Made by a program: the position numbers and the translations under genes. 64,000 nt of DNA from Thioalkalivibrio nitratireducens DSM 14787 (lineage in GTDB: Bacteria; Pseudomonadota; Gammaproteobacteria; Ectothiorhodospirales; Ectothiorhodospiraceae). Under the pieces are notes generated by a model. It saw only the letters and a list, made by a program, of their open reading frames with translations. It searched no databases and was not told where the DNA came from. The stretch spans positions 1,922,001 to 1,986,000 of the forward strand of contig NC_019902.2 of assembly GCF_000321415.2 (NCBI RefSeq), given 5' to 3'. Below, piece after piece: positions 43,409 through 52,793 of this stretch (positions are counted from its first letter, which is position 1; each line of letters opens with the position of its first letter).

Positions 43409-45247
43409 CTACGGCGACTGGGCAGTTGCGGCCTGGAACGAACAGGGTGGACGTACGGGGCGGCCGGATTGCCTTGCCGACAGGGCGCGGGCAAGCGCGT
43501 CGTCGCGTCCATAGAGATCGGGACGGAACACGACCTCGCCACGGTCGTCGACACTGGCGGTCCAGTAGGCGATCAGGATCGGCACCGGGCGCGTCAGGTC
43601 GAAATTCACGGTGCGCCGGCCCGCGCGCAATGCCTCGACCCGCTCGGCTTCGTCATCGGTCCCGTCCGCGACCAGGAGGTCGACGAGTTCCATCGCCCGT
43701 TCGACGCGAACGCAGCCGGAACTGAACGCGCGCTGATCGGCGGCGAACAGTTGCTGATTGGGAGTGTCGTGCAGGTACACATGGAAGGGATTCGGAAAAC
43801 GGATCGCCACACGCCCCAGTGCGCTGTGTGGCCCCGCGTCCTGGCGGAGCATGATACCGCCAGGATCGGTCCAGTCCACGCTTTCCGGCGGCAGTTCGTT
43901 CCCGGCACGATCGAGCACCCGGATCCGGTTGCGCTCCAGGTAGCCGATGTCACGGCGGATCTCGGGCAGCGCGTCGTTGCGCAGGATCGTCGGCGGGATG
44001 GTCCAGGTCGGGTTGAATGTCAGGTGCGTGATCTCGGATTTCAGCATCGGGGTCCGGCGCGTCGGCTGGCCGACCTGGGCGCGGGAGTTCCAGACCGCCT
44101 CGCCGTGGCGGAAGTACCAGATCCGGGCCCCGGCAACGTCCACCAGCAGGTAGATGTCTTCCTGCTCCCCGGCCAGCCAGCGCATCCTCTCGAGGTTGAC
44201 CGCGATCTGCGCGCGCCGGGCTTCCGGCGACGTATTCAGTGCCTCGAGCGTCGCCGGCCCGACGATTGCATCGACCGCCAGGCCGTGCATCTGCTGGAAG
44301 TCCGCGACGGCCTTGGCCAGTGCGGCATCGTAGCGCTCGACCGGAGCGCCGGACTCCACGCTGCTGTCGAAACCTGCAGCCTCCAGTCGCGCGCGGAGCG
44401 CCGGCACGGGTGCAGGGTGAGCGGCTGACCCGGCAAATGCCTCCAGTCGCGCGCGCAGCGCCGGCACGCGCCCGTCGGTCATGCCTTCGCGCAACAGCGG
44501 CCCGTCCGGGATACGGTGCCAGTCGGTGTCCTCTGCCTGCCTCCGGAGCCGGGAATGGGCTTCGCGCAGCAGATGGTATTCGCGTGACGCGGGGCGCGCG
44601 CGGGCGAAGCCGGCGGCGACGTCGTCGGGCGTGCTGACCGCGATCTCCATCAGCCGCTCGCAGTCCGGCTCCGCGCGGCGCACGCCCGGGGCGCGCCACA
44701 AGGGTTCCATCCGGGCCGGGTCCAGGCTCCCCAGCGCCAGGTCGAAGAACGCGCTCAGGTACGCATCCGTGGCCAGTAGGTCGAGACAGGCGACGTCGTG
44801 CACCGCGTGCTGCTCGTCCGCCCGATGCCGGCGGATCGCCGCGGCGCCATACGACCGCGGATCCAGTCCGTCATCGACCAGCCCATCCAGGGCCCGAAGC
44901 AGTTGATCCAGGCGGTCGCCCGTGTTCCAGAACGGCCGGTAGTCCCGGTCGCGATAGAAACGTGCCAGCGCACCGGGTTCCCACCACTCCGACCGGTGGT
45001 CCCCGGGCGCCGTGCAACGCATTGCGGCCGGAGACGCAACCAGTGCCATCCGAATCCGGTCTGCGGTGGTCTCCCCGCCATGGTCGACTGCCGTCACCGC
45101 CGCGGGCAGCAGCACAACGAGCAGGGCCAGCATGTATCCGAGCGCCACCAACGGTTTTTCTCGCCTCCCGGGGCTGGTACCATGTCGCGCCAAACGCGGC
45201 GGCCGAAGGGGCCCGCCGCATCCGGACCGGCGCCTGGCGGCCACCAC
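43409..45247 (-). CDS. L,D-transpeptidase of the YcbB/LdtD family
   Basis: The product is up to 612 aa from GTG 45247. Other starts (TTG 45151, GTG 45148) would shorten the leader, but the basic GRREKP segment before the hydrophobic helix (36-53) favours an upstream start. A helical scaffold domain is followed by a PG_binding_1 domain (about 305-340) and the YkuD catalytic domain (about 365-520) with the active Cys512 in SSGCVRVERA. It makes 3-3 peptidoglycan cross-links. A 60-bp tandem duplication gives PALRARLEA twice (residues 262-270 and 282-290). Confidence 0.9.
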   Translation of the reverse strand: MVAARRRSGCGGPLRPPRLARHGTSPGRREKPLVALGYMLALLVVLLPAAVTAVDHGGETTADRIRMALVASPAAMRCTAPGDHRSEWWEPGALARFYRDRDYRPFWNTGDRLDQLLRALDGLVDDGLDPRSYGAAAIRRHRADEQHAVHDVACLDLLATDAYLSAFFDLALGSLDPARMEPLWRAPGVRRAEPDCERLMEIAVSTPDDVAAGFARARPASREYHLLREAHSRLRRQAEDTDWHRIPDGPLLREGMTDGRVPALRARLEAFAGSAAHPAPVPALRARLEAAGFDSSVESGAPVERYDAALAKAVADFQQMHGLAVDAIVGPATLEALNTSPEARRAQIAVNLERMRWLAGEQEDIYLLVDVAGARIWYFRHGEAVWNSRAQVGQPTRRTPMLKSEITHLTFNPTWTIPPTILRNDALPEIRRDIGYLERNRIRVLDRAGNELPPESVDWTDPGGIMLRQDAGPHSALGRVAIRFPNPFHVYLHDTPNQQLFAADQRAFSSGCVRVERAMELVDLLVADGTDDEAERVEALRAGRRTVNFDLTRPVPILIAYWTASVDDRGEVVFRPDLYGRDDALARALSARQSGRPVRPPCSFQAATAQSP

Positions 45248-45366
45248 GACCCTGTATGGAGTGGACCGCGCGATGCGCCATTGTGTTCATTTCGTGGATC
45301 GGGCAGTTGGCGCTCTCGCGTGCCCGCCCGGTGATCCGCACCAACCCGATTTCAGGAAGGTACCGA

Positions 45367-46068
45367 ATGCCGATGACCCTGCGCCGGCTGCTGCTGGCAG
45401 CCGCGATCGCCTTTTTGTTGTGGAACCCGGCGGCAGCGACGACTGCCGATCGTGCCCTGGTGGAAACGCTCGCCGCCGAGGCCCCGGCACTGAACCGCGT
45501 GGTGCTGGCCAAGGCCGTTGCTGCGATGCACTGCGCAATCACCAGCGGGACGGGCCCGGCCGAGCGGCTGGCGGTAATCGACTTCTCGTTGCCCTCCTCC
45601 GAACCGCGGCTGTGGATCTTCGACCTGCACAGCCGGGCGCTGCTGCTCGAGGAACTCGTCGCCCACGGACAGGGTTCCGGCGACAACCTCGCGACCCGGT
45701 TCTCCAACGTCAGGGGCAGCCACCAGTCCAGTATCGGCCTGTTCCGCACCCAGGAAAGCTATTACGGGCGCCACGGCTACTCGCTGCGGATGGACGGCCT
45801 GGAGCCGGGCATCAACGACAACGCCCGCACCCGCGCGATCGTGATCCATGCGGCCGATTACGTCGATCCCGCCTGGATCGAACGGCAGGGCCGCATCGGG
45901 CGCAGCCAGGGCTGCCCTGCCGTGCGCCCCGAGATCGCCGACGCGGTTGTCGATCACCTGAAGGACGGGCAGTTCATGTTCTCGTACTATCCGGATCAGG
46001 AGTGGCTGGCGTCGTCCGAGTATCTGAACTGCCAGCCCGAGCTCCTGGCGAGCCTGATGCAGCCCTGA
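45367..46068 (+). CDS. YkuD_2-type murein L,D-transpeptidase-like protein
   Basis: The product is 233 aa from ATG 45367, preceded by AGGAAGG. A signal peptide (RRLLLAAAIAFLLWNPAAA) leads a small catalytic domain with GSHQSSIGLF, His161 in VIHAADY and the candidate nucleophile Cys183 in SQGCPAV. This is the layout of the YkuD_2 family (murein L,D-transpeptidase catalytic domain family), different from the neighbouring YcbB type. It is divergent from that gene, and both may share a promoter region. Confidence 0.88.
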   Translation: MPMTLRRLLLAAAIAFLLWNPAAATTADRALVETLAAEAPALNRVVLAKAVAAMHCAITSGTGPAERLAVIDFSLPSSEPRLWIFDLHSRALLLEELVAHGQGSGDNLATRFSNVRGSHQSSIGLFRTQESYYGRHGYSLRMDGLEPGINDNARTRAIVIHAADYVDPAWIERQGRIGRSQGCPAVRPEIADAVVDHLKDGQFMFSYYPDQEWLASSEYLNCQPELLASLMQP

Positions 46069-46080
46069 GCACCACGCCGC

Positions 46081-46109
46081 GGTGGCAGCCCTGCGGGGGA
46101 CCTGCCACC
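46081..46109 (+). terminator. Possible hairpin terminator after the YkuD_2 gene
   Basis: GGTGGCAG (46081-46088) pairs with CTGCCACC (46102-46109). It lies 13 bases after the stop codon, but only a short T-run follows, so the call is weak. Confidence 0.3.
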
Positions 46110-46169
46110 GGGGATTTCGGGGCTGCGGGCGAAGCCTTAGAGAACGGGACTGGATGACAACTCCCGACC

Positions 46170-46598
46170 ATGGCATCCTTGCGCGCCATGCGCATCCTGA
46201 TCCGAACCTTCTTCCGCGCACTGCGTGCAGTGCTGACCCCCATCCTGCTTCTGGGTGACAAGTTGACCACACCGAAGAGCATGGAGCGCGACCCGGCTGA
46301 ACAGGCAAAGGTGGATGCCGAAACCCGGCACTTGGCCCTGTATCAGTTCGTCGCCTGCCCGTTCTGCGTAAAGACGCGCCGTGCGATCAAGCGCCTGGGG
46401 CTGAATATCGAACTGCGTGACGCGCAGCTCGACACCGAGCACCGGCAGGCGCTACTCGAGGGCGGCGGCAAGATTCAGGTGCCCTGCCTGCGCATTGAAC
46501 ATCCGGACGGCCGGGTGGAATGGATGTACGAATCCTCGGACATCATCCAATACCTCGAGGAACGTTTCGGCAATCCGGGCGCCGCCGTCACCCGTTGA
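46170..46598 (+). CDS. Membrane-anchored glutaredoxin/GST-N-like protein
   Basis: The product is 142 aa (136 if the Met at residue 7 is used). A hydrophobic N-terminal helix (8-28) precedes a thioredoxin-fold domain with the redox motif CPFC (63-66), the cis-Pro segment QVPCL and a C-terminal SSDIIQYLEERF helix as in glutathione S-transferase N-domains. It resembles proteins called glutaredoxin or GST N-terminal domain protein in gammaproteobacteria. It is probably a thiol oxidoreductase at the inner membrane. Confidence 0.85.
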   Translation: MASLRAMRILIRTFFRALRAVLTPILLLGDKLTTPKSMERDPAEQAKVDAETRHLALYQFVACPFCVKTRRAIKRLGLNIELRDAQLDTEHRQALLEGGGKIQVPCLRIEHPDGRVEWMYESSDIIQYLEERFGNPGAAVTR

Positions 46599-46847
46599 CG
46601 GAACGACGCTCACCGTTCGCATCCCGCCGGCCCATAGGGAGGAGGACGCGTGGATGTTCGCGCAGGCGTGTCACGGTCGTCAGGGTCGCGCCCGGTCGGC
46701 CGATAGTCTGCGCCCTCCCCTGCGTTTTCCGGGCCAACCATGCGAAGTAGACAACGGGATTCTTTTGACCGGCCTGGCGAACCGGCGCAGGCAGCGGGCC
46801 ACGACGCGCGGACCGATCCCCTCGACGGTTGCCGGTAACCCCCGGCG

Positions 46848-48230
46848 TTACAGCCAGCCCAGCACTACCCCGGGGAAGACACCCACCAGCACCACTGCCG
46901 CAACGAGCAACAGCGCAGCGGCAGCCGCATGGCCGCTCGCCGGTTCGGTGCGCGGATGCGACGCCGCCGGATTCATGAACATGTACTGGATGACCCGCAG
47001 GTACAGGTAGATGCCCAGATAGCTCGCGATCAATCCGATCACCGCGACCGCGACCAGGCCCGCGTCCATCACGGTGCGGAAGATCAGGAACTTGGCAACG
47101 AAGCCGGGGAACGGCGGGATGCCGGCGAGCGACAGCATCGCGACCGCGATCAGGATCGCCGCACGTGGGTCGCGATGGTACAGGCCCTTCAGACTGTTCA
47201 GGCGGTCGCGCAGCCAGTCTTCGCCGCTGGGCAGGCAGGCCAGCGCGAGCAGCGTCGTCAGCCCGTAGACGAGCACGTAGAAGGCCATCGCCTCGAATCG
47301 CGCGTCTGGCAGCCCGAGCAGGGCCAGGAACAGGTAGCCGGCGTGGGCGATCGACGAATACGCGATCAGGCGCCGGAACCCTTGCTGGCGCATCGCCGCG
47401 AGGTTGCCCCAGACCATCGACAGCAGCGGCAGCGCGATCAGCACCGCAACCAGCCCCGGTCCGGCACCGGCCGGCCCGAACAGCCGCACCAGCGCCAGCA
47501 CGACCGCAGCTTTCACGATCGTCGCCATGAACGCGGTGGCCGGAACGCTGGCACCCTCGTACGCGTCCGGCGCCCAGGCATGGAACGGAACGATCGCCGC
47601 CTTGAGCATGAATGCCGCAACCACCAGCACCACCGCGCCCCGAGCGAGAACGTCGCCACTGGCCAGCGCGGCGCGGAAATCGTCGACCGTCAGTCCGCCG
47701 GTGGCGCCGAGGGTCAGCGACACGCCCATCAGCAGCACCGCGGTACCGACACCGCCGAGCACGAGGTACTTGAGCGCGGCCTCCGCGCTCTCCGGCCGGC
47801 GGAACGTCAGCACGACCAGCGCGTACAGCGGCAACGACAGCAGCTCCAGCCCGAAGAACAACATCACCAGGCTGTCTGCCGACAGCAGCAACCCGGCGCC
47901 ATAGAGCGAGGCCAGCAGCAGCATCGCGAAACGGCCGTCGAAGCGCTCGGCGCGCGCCAGGAAGAGCACCGGCACGGCCAGCCCGAACAGCAGTGTCTTT
48001 GCCGCGAACGCGTCGGCGTCGACCGAGAAATGCCCGGGGAACGGTGCGCCCGCGTGGCCAGCAGTGTGCAGCGAGAAGGCAGCGGCACCGGCCGCGAGTA
48101 CGGTGATCAGCGCCGGCATGAACGGGTCACGCGGCCGACTGGACACCAGGTCGATCGTCAGGATCGCGAGGATGCCGAGCAGCAGCAGGTGCTCGGGCAG
48201 CGCGGCGAGCAGCAGGCCGTCCGGGGTCAT
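46848..48230 (-). CDS. nuoN: NADH-quinone oxidoreductase subunit N
   Basis: The product is 460 aa from ATG 48230 at an ATGA junction with nuoM. It is an antiporter-like, proton-pumping membrane subunit with about 14 helices. LKAAIVPFHAWAPDAYEGA carries the conserved lysine and PDAYEG motif, and SLAGIPPFPGFVAKF is near residue 370. It is the last gene of the nuo operon. The 250 bp beyond (46599-46847), convergent with the glutaredoxin gene, hold no gene and no convincing terminator. Confidence 0.97.
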   Translation of the reverse strand: MTPDGLLLAALPEHLLLLGILAILTIDLVSSRPRDPFMPALITVLAAGAAAFSLHTAGHAGAPFPGHFSVDADAFAAKTLLFGLAVPVLFLARAERFDGRFAMLLLASLYGAGLLLSADSLVMLFFGLELLSLPLYALVVLTFRRPESAEAALKYLVLGGVGTAVLLMGVSLTLGATGGLTVDDFRAALASGDVLARGAVVLVVAAFMLKAAIVPFHAWAPDAYEGASVPATAFMATIVKAAVVLALVRLFGPAGAGPGLVAVLIALPLLSMVWGNLAAMRQQGFRRLIAYSSIAHAGYLFLALLGLPDARFEAMAFYVLVYGLTTLLALACLPSGEDWLRDRLNSLKGLYHRDPRAAILIAVAMLSLAGIPPFPGFVAKFLIFRTVMDAGLVAVAVIGLIASYLGIYLYLRVIQYMFMNPAASHPRTEPASGHAAAAALLLVAAVVLVGVFPGVVLGWL

Positions 48231-49774
48231 TGCCGATCCTCCCCGCCTTGCGCCGGCAACACCCGCTGCTGGTACTCGATGACCGCCTGCTCGGTCTTCT
48301 GCAGGAAGCCGTTCGGGAACAGGCCGATGTAGAAGATCGCGGCGACCAGCGCACCGAGGATGCCCATCTCGCGCAGGCTGAGGTCTCGCAATACACCGCC
48401 ATCGGCCTCGGGTGCGCGCGGCCCGCCGAACAGCAGCCGCCGCACGAGACGCAGCATGTACAACGCACCGAGCACGATGCCGAGCACCGCCGCCGACGCA
48501 AGCGCCAACGGATACGTGATTCCCTGCTCGAACTGCGGCCACGCCGCGTGAAACGCCCCGAGCAGCACCAGGAACTCGCCGGTGAAGCCGCTGGTCGTCG
48601 GCAGGCCGATCGCGGCGAGCGTCAGCAGCATCAAGAACACCGAGTACACCGGCAGCAGCTTCGCGAACCCGCCATAGGCGGCGAGGTCGCGGCTGTGGCA
48701 GCGCTCGTAGATCATGCCGACCATCAGAAACAGCCCACCCGCGACGAGCCCGTGGCTGACCATCTGGATGATCGCGCCCTGCACGCCGAGCAGGCTGTAG
48801 CTGACCAGCCCCAGCATCACGTAGCCGAGGTGGCTCACCGACGAGTAGGCGATGATTTTCTTGATGTCGTCCTGCACCAATGCTAGCCCCGCGCCGTAGA
48901 TGATGCTGAGCACCGCCAGCGTCATGATCAGCGGCGTCGCGAGTTGCGCTGCGTCGGGAAACAGCGGAAAGCCCAGCTTCAGGAACCCGTAGGTGCCCAT
49001 CTTCAGCAGCACGCCGGCCAGGATGACCGAGCCGGCTGTCGGCGCCTCGACGTGCGCGTCCGGCAGCCAGGTATGCAGCGGCACCATCGGCACCTTGATC
49101 GCGAACGACAGCGCGAACGCGGCCAGCAGCAGGAGCTGCACATCCACCGCGAGGCCGAGATCGTACAGGTCGGTGAACGCGAACGACGGGGTGCCGTCCT
49201 GGGCGAGCACCGTGAACGCGAGGTAGATCACCGCGGCCAGCATCAGGATGCTGCCGAACGCCGTGTACAGAAAGAACTTCAGCGTCGCGTAGATACGCCG
49301 CTCGCCGCCCCAGATCCCGATGATCAGGAACATCGGGATCAGCATCGCTTCCCAGAACAGGTAGAAGAGGAACAGATCCTGCGCCAGGAAGGTGCCGAGC
49401 ATCGTGAACTGCAGGAACAGCACCATGCCGTGGAAGAGCTTCACGTCCCGCGTGGTCGAGGTAAATGCACCGGCGACGACCAGCGGCCCGAGGAAGGCGG
49501 TGAGCAGCACCAGCAACAGGTTCAGCCCGTCGAGGCCGACGTGGTAATGCACGCCCCAGGCCGGAATCCACGGAATGCGCGTCTCGAACTGCAGCCCCGG
49601 CACACCGGCTTCGAACTGCAGGTAGAGCCAGGCTGCCAGCACGAGCTGCGCGGTGAGCACCAGCAGCGACAGCCCGCGCACCATATCCGGCCGGCGCTCC
49701 GGCAGCGCGAGCAGCAACACGCCGCCGAGCACCGGCAGGAACAGCAGCAGGTTCACCGCGATGATCTCAGACAT
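48227..49774 (-). CDS. nuoM: NADH-quinone oxidoreductase subunit M
   Basis: The product is 515 aa, an antiporter-like proton channel of complex I. Family features are LFYLFWEAMLIPMFLIIGIW with its essential Glu, KVPMVPLHTWLPDAHVEAP and YSSVSHLGYVMLGL. It overlaps nuoL by 8 bases and nuoN by 4. Confidence 0.97.
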   Translation of the reverse strand: MSEIIAVNLLLFLPVLGGVLLLALPERRPDMVRGLSLLVLTAQLVLAAWLYLQFEAGVPGLQFETRIPWIPAWGVHYHVGLDGLNLLLVLLTAFLGPLVVAGAFTSTTRDVKLFHGMVLFLQFTMLGTFLAQDLFLFYLFWEAMLIPMFLIIGIWGGERRIYATLKFFLYTAFGSILMLAAVIYLAFTVLAQDGTPSFAFTDLYDLGLAVDVQLLLLAAFALSFAIKVPMVPLHTWLPDAHVEAPTAGSVILAGVLLKMGTYGFLKLGFPLFPDAAQLATPLIMTLAVLSIIYGAGLALVQDDIKKIIAYSSVSHLGYVMLGLVSYSLLGVQGAIIQMVSHGLVAGGLFLMVGMIYERCHSRDLAAYGGFAKLLPVYSVFLMLLTLAAIGLPTTSGFTGEFLVLLGAFHAAWPQFEQGITYPLALASAAVLGIVLGALYMLRLVRRLLFGGPRAPEADGGVLRDLSLREMGILGALVAAIFYIGLFPNGFLQKTEQAVIEYQQRVLPAQGGEDRQ

Positions 49775-51647
49775 GGCGCCACATCCAGATCAGTACCGCG
49801 GCCAGCCCGAACAGCGTGATCCAGGCGTACCAGTGGAGACTTCCGCTCTGCACCCGCGTCAGCGCCGCGGCCCCCGCGCGGGCGAGCGCCGCGAGGCCAT
49901 GCAGGGTGCCATCCAGCAGGATCCGGTCGCCCAGGCGCAGGAAGACCCGGTCGGACACCCAGCGCCAGGGCCGCGTGAGCAGGCGGGCGTAAAGCTCGTC
50001 CACGAAATACTTGCCCTCCAGCACGCGATGCAGGCGCGTTGCCCGCGCCCAGAGGGCCTCGGCAGGCCGCCCACCGTCGCGGTACAGCACCCAGGCGCCG
50101 ATCAGGCCGAGCAGTGCGAGTTGCACCGCGAACACCACCTGCGCGAAATGCAGCCCCGCACGTTCGGGCAACAGCTCGGGCAGCGGCAGCAGCGGCTCCA
50201 GATACTGCGGCAATGCGAACCAGCCCGCGATCACCGAAAAGAACGCGAGCACTACCAGCACACCGGTCATCGTGACCGGCGACTCGTGCACGTGGCGCTC
50301 GGTCTCCGGTGCCATCCGCGAGCGACCGAGGAACACGAGCCACAGCAGCCGGAACATGTACAGCGCGGTTAGCAGCGCGGTCAAAGACCCGAGCGCCCAG
50401 AGCCAGGCGGCACCGCCCTGCCCGCTCGCGAGCGCGAACCACAGAATCTCGTCCTTCGAGAAGAAACCGGCCAGCGGCGGCAGTCCGGCGATCGCGGCGG
50501 TCGCGATCGCGAAGGTCGCAAAGGTCCAGGGGATAGGCCGCGCCAGCCCGCCCATCCGGCGGATGTCCTGCTCGCCGTTCAACGCGTGGATCACGCTGCC
50601 GGCACCGAGGAACAGCGCGGCCTTGAAGAAGGCGTGCGTGAACAGGTGAAACACCGCCACACCGTAGGCACCGACGCCGAGCGCGAGGAACATGAAGCCG
50701 AGCTGCGAGATCGTCGAATACGCCAGCACTTTCTTGATGTCGGTCTGCACCAGCGCGATGGTCGCGGCCAGGAACGCGGTCAACACCCCGATCACCGCGA
50801 TCAGCGTGGAAGCGGCCGGTGTCTCCAGGTACACACCGGACAGCCGCGCGACCAGATACACGCCCGCGGTGACCATCGTCGCCGCATGGATCAGCGCGGA
50901 GACCGGCGTCGGACCCGCCATCGCGTCCGGCAGCCAGACATGCAGCGGGATCTGCGCCGACTTGCCGGTCGCGCCGATGAACAGCAGGATCCCGGCGGCG
51001 GTCGCGATTCCCGCCGGGATCAACCCGGCGCCGAAGGCTTCGTTGATCCCATCCATCTCCAATGTGCCGGCGAAGACGAACACCAGGAACATGCCGAGCA
51101 GAAAGCCGGCGTCGCCGACGCGGTTGGTGATGAAGGCCTTGCGCCCGGCGCGCGCCTTCGCGGCGTCCTGGAACCAGAAGCCGATCAGCAGGTACGATGC
51201 GAGACCCACCCCCTCCCAGCCGACGAACAGCACCAGCAGCGAGCGGCCGAGCACCAGCAGCAGCATGAAGAACAGGAACAGGTTCAGGTACGCGAAGTAG
51301 CGCGCGTAGCCCTCGTCGCCCTTCATGTAGCCGATCGAATACAGGTGGATCAGCGCCCCGACCCCGGTCACGATCAGTGCCATCACCGCGCTCAGGCGGT
51401 CGAGGTAGAAAGACACCTCGAACACGTACTCGCCGACCACCGCCCAGGTAAACACGGTCTCGACGATCGGCGCCCCGCCGCCGGCCTCCAGCGTGCGCCA
51501 GGCCCAGAGCGCGGTGACGAAGGCCAGAAACGGCAGGCCCACGCCCACCGCGTTCACGAACCCGGTACCGAACCGCCGGCCGAACACGCCGTTCAGCACG
51601 AATCCGGCCAGCGGCAGCAGCACGAGCAGGGTCAGCATCCCGTCCAT
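49767..51647 (-). CDS. nuoL: NADH-quinone oxidoreductase subunit L
   Basis: The product is 626 aa, the largest antiporter-like subunit, with the long lateral helix at its C-terminus. Visible motifs are FVGWEGVGLASYLLIGFW, KSAQIPLHVWLPDAMAGPT and YSTISQLGFMFLALG. It lies 4 bp after nuoK. Confidence 0.97.
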   Translation of the reverse strand: MDGMLTLLVLLPLAGFVLNGVFGRRFGTGFVNAVGVGLPFLAFVTALWAWRTLEAGGGAPIVETVFTWAVVGEYVFEVSFYLDRLSAVMALIVTGVGALIHLYSIGYMKGDEGYARYFAYLNLFLFFMLLLVLGRSLLVLFVGWEGVGLASYLLIGFWFQDAAKARAGRKAFITNRVGDAGFLLGMFLVFVFAGTLEMDGINEAFGAGLIPAGIATAAGILLFIGATGKSAQIPLHVWLPDAMAGPTPVSALIHAATMVTAGVYLVARLSGVYLETPAASTLIAVIGVLTAFLAATIALVQTDIKKVLAYSTISQLGFMFLALGVGAYGVAVFHLFTHAFFKAALFLGAGSVIHALNGEQDIRRMGGLARPIPWTFATFAIATAAIAGLPPLAGFFSKDEILWFALASGQGGAAWLWALGSLTALLTALYMFRLLWLVFLGRSRMAPETERHVHESPVTMTGVLVVLAFFSVIAGWFALPQYLEPLLPLPELLPERAGLHFAQVVFAVQLALLGLIGAWVLYRDGGRPAEALWARATRLHRVLEGKYFVDELYARLLTRPWRWVSDRVFLRLGDRILLDGTLHGLAALARAGAAALTRVQSGSLHWYAWITLFGLAAVLIWMWRHV

Positions 51648-51651
51648 CGCC

Positions 51652-51954
51652 CTAGCCCTTCAACCGGGCGTACGCGCCCGGATCCAGCGTGTGGCCCGCG
51701 CGCACCAGCAGCAGCACGATCGGCACCGCGATCGCGATCTCGGCCGCCGCCACCGTGAACACCAGAAACATCAGCACCGCACCGGCCTCGGCGCCGAGCA
51801 GCTGCGTGAACACCGCGAGACTCAGCAGTACGCCATTCAGCATCAGTTCCAGGAACATCAGCATCACCAGCAGGTTGCGGCGAACGATCACGCCGACCAG
51901 ACCCAGCGTGAACAGGATTCCCGAAACCGCCAGCAGCAGGTTGGCGTCAGCCAT
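51652..51954 (-). CDS. nuoK: NADH-quinone oxidoreductase subunit K
   Basis: The product is 100 aa with three transmembrane helices, the exact typical length. The conserved glutamates of the proton path are in LMFLELMLNGV and in VAAAEIAIAV. It overlaps nuoJ by 8 bases. Confidence 0.97.
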   Translation of the reverse strand: MADANLLLAVSGILFTLGLVGVIVRRNLLVMLMFLELMLNGVLLSLAVFTQLLGAEAGAVLMFLVFTVAAAEIAIAVPIVLLLVRAGHTLDPGAYARLKG

Positions 51955-52510
51955 GCTTCCCCTCCTCGCCGCGGCGCAGCTGCGCGGCCCGGGCTGCGGC
52001 CTGGTCCTCCCCCCGGCGCCGGATCTCGATCACCGCGCTGGCCGCGATCTCCGCGACCAGCAGCAACACCGCCGCCAGCGCGAAAAACACCCAGTACTCG
52101 TCCATGAACGCGGTCGCGAAGGCACCGACGCTGAACGTGTCTGCAGGCACGTCGACCGCGACGATCGGCTCGCCCCGCAGCAGCCCGTCGACCAGCACGC
52201 CGGCCAGCAGCAGGAGGCCCGCAAGCCCGGCGACGAGCAGCGGCGAGAACCGTTCGGTGAACGAGCGATCGCGCACGTCGAGCAGCATGATCGCGTAGAC
52301 CATGAACACCATCACCGCGCCGACGTAGATCAATACCTGGAACACCGCGATCACGTGCAGCCCGAGCTGGGCATAGATCGCGGCCAGTGACAGCATCGTG
52401 CCGATCAGCGCCAGCGCGACCCGCATCGGGTGGCGCAGGAAGAACAGCGCCACCGCCCCGGCCAGCGCGCCGAACGAGAAGATGCCGAGAAACACGGTTT
52501 CGATCGTCAT
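51947..52510 (-). CDS. nuoJ: NADH-quinone oxidoreductase subunit J
   Basis: The product is 187 aa from ATG 52510; AAGGGATG just before it fits as an RBS region, and the longer frame to 52654 is not protein-like. Five transmembrane helices are present, with the pi-bulge helix region VFQVLIYVGAVMVFMVYAIM typical of NuoJ. A 283-bp gap with no recognisable feature (52511-52793) separates it from nuoI. Confidence 0.94.
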   Translation of the reverse strand: MTIETVFLGIFSFGALAGAVALFFLRHPMRVALALIGTMLSLAAIYAQLGLHVIAVFQVLIYVGAVMVFMVYAIMLLDVRDRSFTERFSPLLVAGLAGLLLLAGVLVDGLLRGEPIVAVDVPADTFSVGAFATAFMDEYWVFFALAAVLLLVAEIAASAVIEIRRRGEDQAAARAAQLRRGEEGKHG

Positions 52511-52793
52511 CCCTTTCCCCCGTTGGTCGGCGCAGGCCCGCGACCCCCGGTTACGCCCTTTCGCGTGCAAGGCACGCTCCCACATATCTCTGCGAAGGCT
52601 GTAGGCCTCATGGATGGCATCGCCATCGGTGCGGTCGTCGGATTCTGGCAACATCTGCGCCCAAGAAAGGACGTTCTGGCACCGATCGTTGCGATGCGAT
52701 CCATATCAGGAACGTGCCTTGCACGCGCACGCGCCGCAGGCGCGCATCCGGCAACGGCAGACCGCCCCGGAAAGAACACCCCGCGGAACCCGA

